64,000 nucleotides of DNA from the NCBI GenBank assembly GCA_910587695.1, contig CAJUNC010000002.1, positions 10,966-74,965 on the forward strand, given 5' to 3'. Position 1 is the stretch's first letter. Each line of letters opens with the position of its first letter. The notes beneath the pieces were generated by a model. It saw nothing but the letters and a program-made list of their open reading frames with translations, was not told where the DNA came from and did not search any database. Made by a program: the position numbers and the translations under genes. The stretch is from an uncultured Lactobacillus sp. Lineage in GTDB: Bacteria > Bacillota > Bacilli > Lactobacillales > Lactobacillaceae. Shown here piece after piece: positions 62,901 through 64,000 of the stretch.

Positions 62901-64000
62901 ACCGGCTGGTGAAGCAACGACAGCAGCTGATGTGATCGCTAAAGTAACAACAGATTATCCAACTGATGCTGAAAAACAACCTGTGGTAACGGTCGATGAT
63001 GAAAGTAGCTTGCCAAATGGTGCAACACCGGGTGAATATAAAGTACCTGTCACAGTGACCTATCCAGATGGAACAACAGCTAAAGGTGAAGTGACAGTAA
63101 ATGTTTTAGATAAAGTGATCGATCGAACAGATGATCCAACAGCTCCAACTCCAGAAGGGTATGTACGTGTAACTTTTGAAGCTGGCACAAATGGGACATT
63201 TGAAAAAGGAGCACGAACAGTATTTGATGTTCGAGAAGGGACACCGGTAAGTGATGTAGTAGTTCCAACTGTTAAGGCTAATGATGGCTTTGTTCAAAAA
63301 GAAGGTACTGATGCTTGGAGTCCGGCATTGCCAACAGGTAATTTCACAACAGGTGCTACTTATGTAGCTCAATATGAAAAAGCTAAGACTGACGCAGATA
63401 AGAACGAACCAGTGGCAAAGGATCAAACCGTGGGGCTAAACGAAACACCGAAGGCGGAAGACTCGATCGCCAACTTAGGTGACTTGCCAGAAGGTACAAA
63501 GGTAGCGTTCAAAGATCCAGTAGATACTACAACAGCAGGTACAAAAGACGCAACAGTAGTAGTAACTTACCCAGATGGTTCAACAGATGAAGTGCCAGTC
63601 AAAGTGGTAGTAACAGATGATCGTACTGACGCAGATAAGAATGAACCAGTGGCAAAAGAACAAAAAGTAGGTCTAAACGAAACACCGAAGGCGGAAGACT
63701 CGATCGCCAACTTAGGTGACTTGCCAGAAGGTACAAAGGTAGCGTTCAAAGATCCAGTAGATACTACAACAGCAGGTACAAAAGACGCAACAGTAGTAGT
63801 AACTTACCCAGATGGTTCAACAGATGAAGTGCCAGTCAAAGTGGTAGTAACAGATGATCGTACTGACGCAGATAAGAATGAACCAGTGGCAAAAGAACAA
63901 AAAGTAGGTCTAAACGAAACACCGAAGGCGGAAGACTCGATCGCCAACTTAGGTGACTTGCCAGAAGGTACAAAGGTAGCGTTCAAAGATCCAGTAGATA
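59932..64000 (+). CDS. Large Rib/alpha-like surface adhesin, 3' end outside window
   Basis: Open from ATG 59932 to the window end (1356 codons). The signal KQQRFAIKKFTVGVASVLIG (residues 18-37) is YSIRK-like, with cleavage probable after SVSA (48). A Thr/Ala/Glu-rich linker of about 120 residues is followed by a globular region (about 185-620) with GVKVYLQW, a domain typical of lactobacillar adhesins. Then come Rib-like domains (EVEGTVGEEATVEAPTFKD; TTNEDLAKAVTYTKDG) and two copies of a 70-residue GYVRVTF...TYTAQYE-like module. From 63391 near-identical 79-residue Rib repeats run off the window. The anchor is not visible. Confidence 0.9.
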   Translation, partial: MLSKNNKNLYSQKMEPKQQRFAIKKFTVGVASVLIGTTFAIHAGSVSADEAVAENTVSEVVEDKTDTVSDKEVTLTNTDPAAGEDSTSDTVAETDSTSTANTDAVATSPENAQTQADEANPTAATTENEVAVQNTKEAEATNTTEEAIAPAPVRTTAFRAATDTTDDTTATPGDPNTPVSAALQEELEKNAVYSPGVQNAKKSYAGKAWLQTTGTAMNSFGSGDVPMAGVKVYLQWVNGKGHVSKVYYTTSEADGTFVINLDHPELENGNEFKLAGDPKFAIRTWVTNPDPEKYNVVKQGDGIYGFHTRTNRNNESWDFTAGVNRIVNSMVIFQDKVGEDTWLFKPEDQWEKSPNESGEWPDQGAYGTARGTVWFENGDYAGSLANQWINDGNDVKATGTKVVASYLNDEVTRQLDEWKKNNDGYQVDDMRKAQAEIIKAYQEANGVGSHIAETVVGVAKADGTYYIPFRGLYGISATKQNSGAKISWTITDEEYGKLVSDADVSHNKVMVWNGTIGQKHRHINQDYMYIAPLIDNYNVWNNAFPSNIFQNPADKFLTMVQSSYNIGAINFAIMAPQPMIDALGYDASGKNNAFAGDKVEATIGGLLPSREYQVQWFRDGVAVGDPVTIVSTVDGTFAPADSTSYTIPDDLTGETNFTVAVFEQGTNTKSLDNALALDLLLAAVPTADSYVPVYKEVEGTVGEEATVEAPTFKDKETDGTEVQMPEGTKFATATTDEEKQKAKLPADATVIDPANVTVDEATGKITVKGEGLPTKGTYVTPVVVTYPDGSKDYTYATVNVAKDYAETYTANGGTINKDLGQPTTNEDLAKAVTYTKDGNDVAAPEGTTVAPKEGTTLPDGNTPGVYEIPTVVTYPDNTTDEVTVTVVVGNVIPVDDPTKPTPEGYVRVTFAPGDHGKFTDGTTTIYDVKKGTAKADLDKVVPEVTPEDDYLHTGWSPELPATVEEQGTYTAQYEQKDNVQYKATFGELTKPAGEATTAADVIAKVTTDYPTDAEKQPVVTVDDESSLPNGATPGEYKVPVTVTYPDGTTAKGEVTVNVLDKVIDRTDDPTAPTPEGYVRVTFEAGTNGTFEKGARTVFDVREGTPVSDVVVPTVKANDGFVQKEGTDAWSPALPTGNFTTGATYVAQYEKAKTDADKNEPVAKDQTVGLNETPKAEDSIANLGDLPEGTKVAFKDPVDTTTAGTKDATVVVTYPDGSTDEVPVKVVVTDDRTDADKNEPVAKEQKVGLNETPKAEDSIANLGDLPEGTKVAFKDPVDTTTAGTKDATVVVTYPDGSTDEVPVKVVVTDDRTDADKNEPVAKEQKVGLNETPKAEDSIANLGDLPEGTKVAFKDPVD
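63391..64000 (+). repeat. 237-bp Rib repeats (two complete, third cut)
   Basis: Copies start at 63391, 63628 and 63865 with an exact 237-base period (79 residues, starting DADKNEPVAK). Copies 2 and 3 are identical over the visible 136 bases; copy 1 differs from copy 2 at a few bases near its start. The array continues beyond the window. Confidence 0.92.

Noticed and set aside
1..64000. CRISPR array, transposon or prophage
   Set aside because: No short regularly spaced repeats with unique spacers, transposase, integrase or phage structural genes were found; the regular repeats at 7.0-7.4 kb have units far too long and structured for CRISPR.

Overview
The window comes from a low-GC Gram-positive bacterium of the Lactobacillaceae, most likely a Ligilactobacillus (salivarius-group) species. 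This is inferred from the walR-walK-walH-walI-walJ-htrA-rlmH block, a pflB/pflA pair with a CcpA (cre) site, a D-aspartate cross-bridge gene set, mucus-binding and Rib-type surface proteins with YSIRK-like signals, and frequent GATC-containing codons. No rRNA, CRISPR array, transposase or phage structural gene was seen.

Layout. 1-4.3 kb: threonine biosynthesis (aspartokinase fragment and thrC on the minus strand; hom-thrB on the plus strand). 4.3-7.4 kb: an MFS exporter, a solitary AAA ATPase with four TTTATAC repeats at its promoter, and an unexplained array of three ~122-bp hairpin units. 7.5-11 kb: murE, an ATP-grasp D-aspartate ligase and aspartate racemase, which would build a Lys-D-Asp peptidoglycan. 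11.1-16.6 kb: a complete regulated circular-bacteriocin locus. It holds an AS-48/leucocyclicin-like precursor, membrane proteins, a SpoIIM-family protein with a frameshift, an ABC ATPase, a candidate 23-residue pheromone coupled to a histidine kinase, and a LytTR regulator. A matching direct-repeat box lies upstream of the precursor gene. 17-23 kb: housekeeping genes (hemH, pepF, metA-cysK). 23.2-26.6 kb: an AT-rich accessory island (LysR regulator, unknown protein, HerA-like ATPase). 26.8-35.7 kb: purine permease, MerR-type membrane regulator, an immunity-like protein, purA, a glycosyltransferase and pflBA. 35.8-37.4 kb: a paralogue of a bacteriocin-locus membrane protein, then small and decayed reading frames. 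37.4-45 kb: a thioesterase, a P-type ATPase, a strong candidate non-coding RNA, nupC, a DUF1304 protein and a vitamin B6 salvage pair. 45-46.7 kb: two identical tRNA-Lys genes flanking an AraC regulator. 46.9-54.6 kb: the essential walRKHIJ operon, htrA, a cluster of DnaA-box-like sites and rlmH. 54.8-64 kb: two large cell-surface adhesins on either side of a YitT-family membrane protein; the second runs off the window.

The strongest candidates for an undescribed system are the bacteriocin locus with its own peptide/kinase/regulator circuit and target box, the tandem hairpin array at 7.0-7.4 kb, the LysR/unknown/HerA island, and the ncRNA at 41.1-41.3 kb. All functions are inferred by reading motifs and context; no database search was possible.
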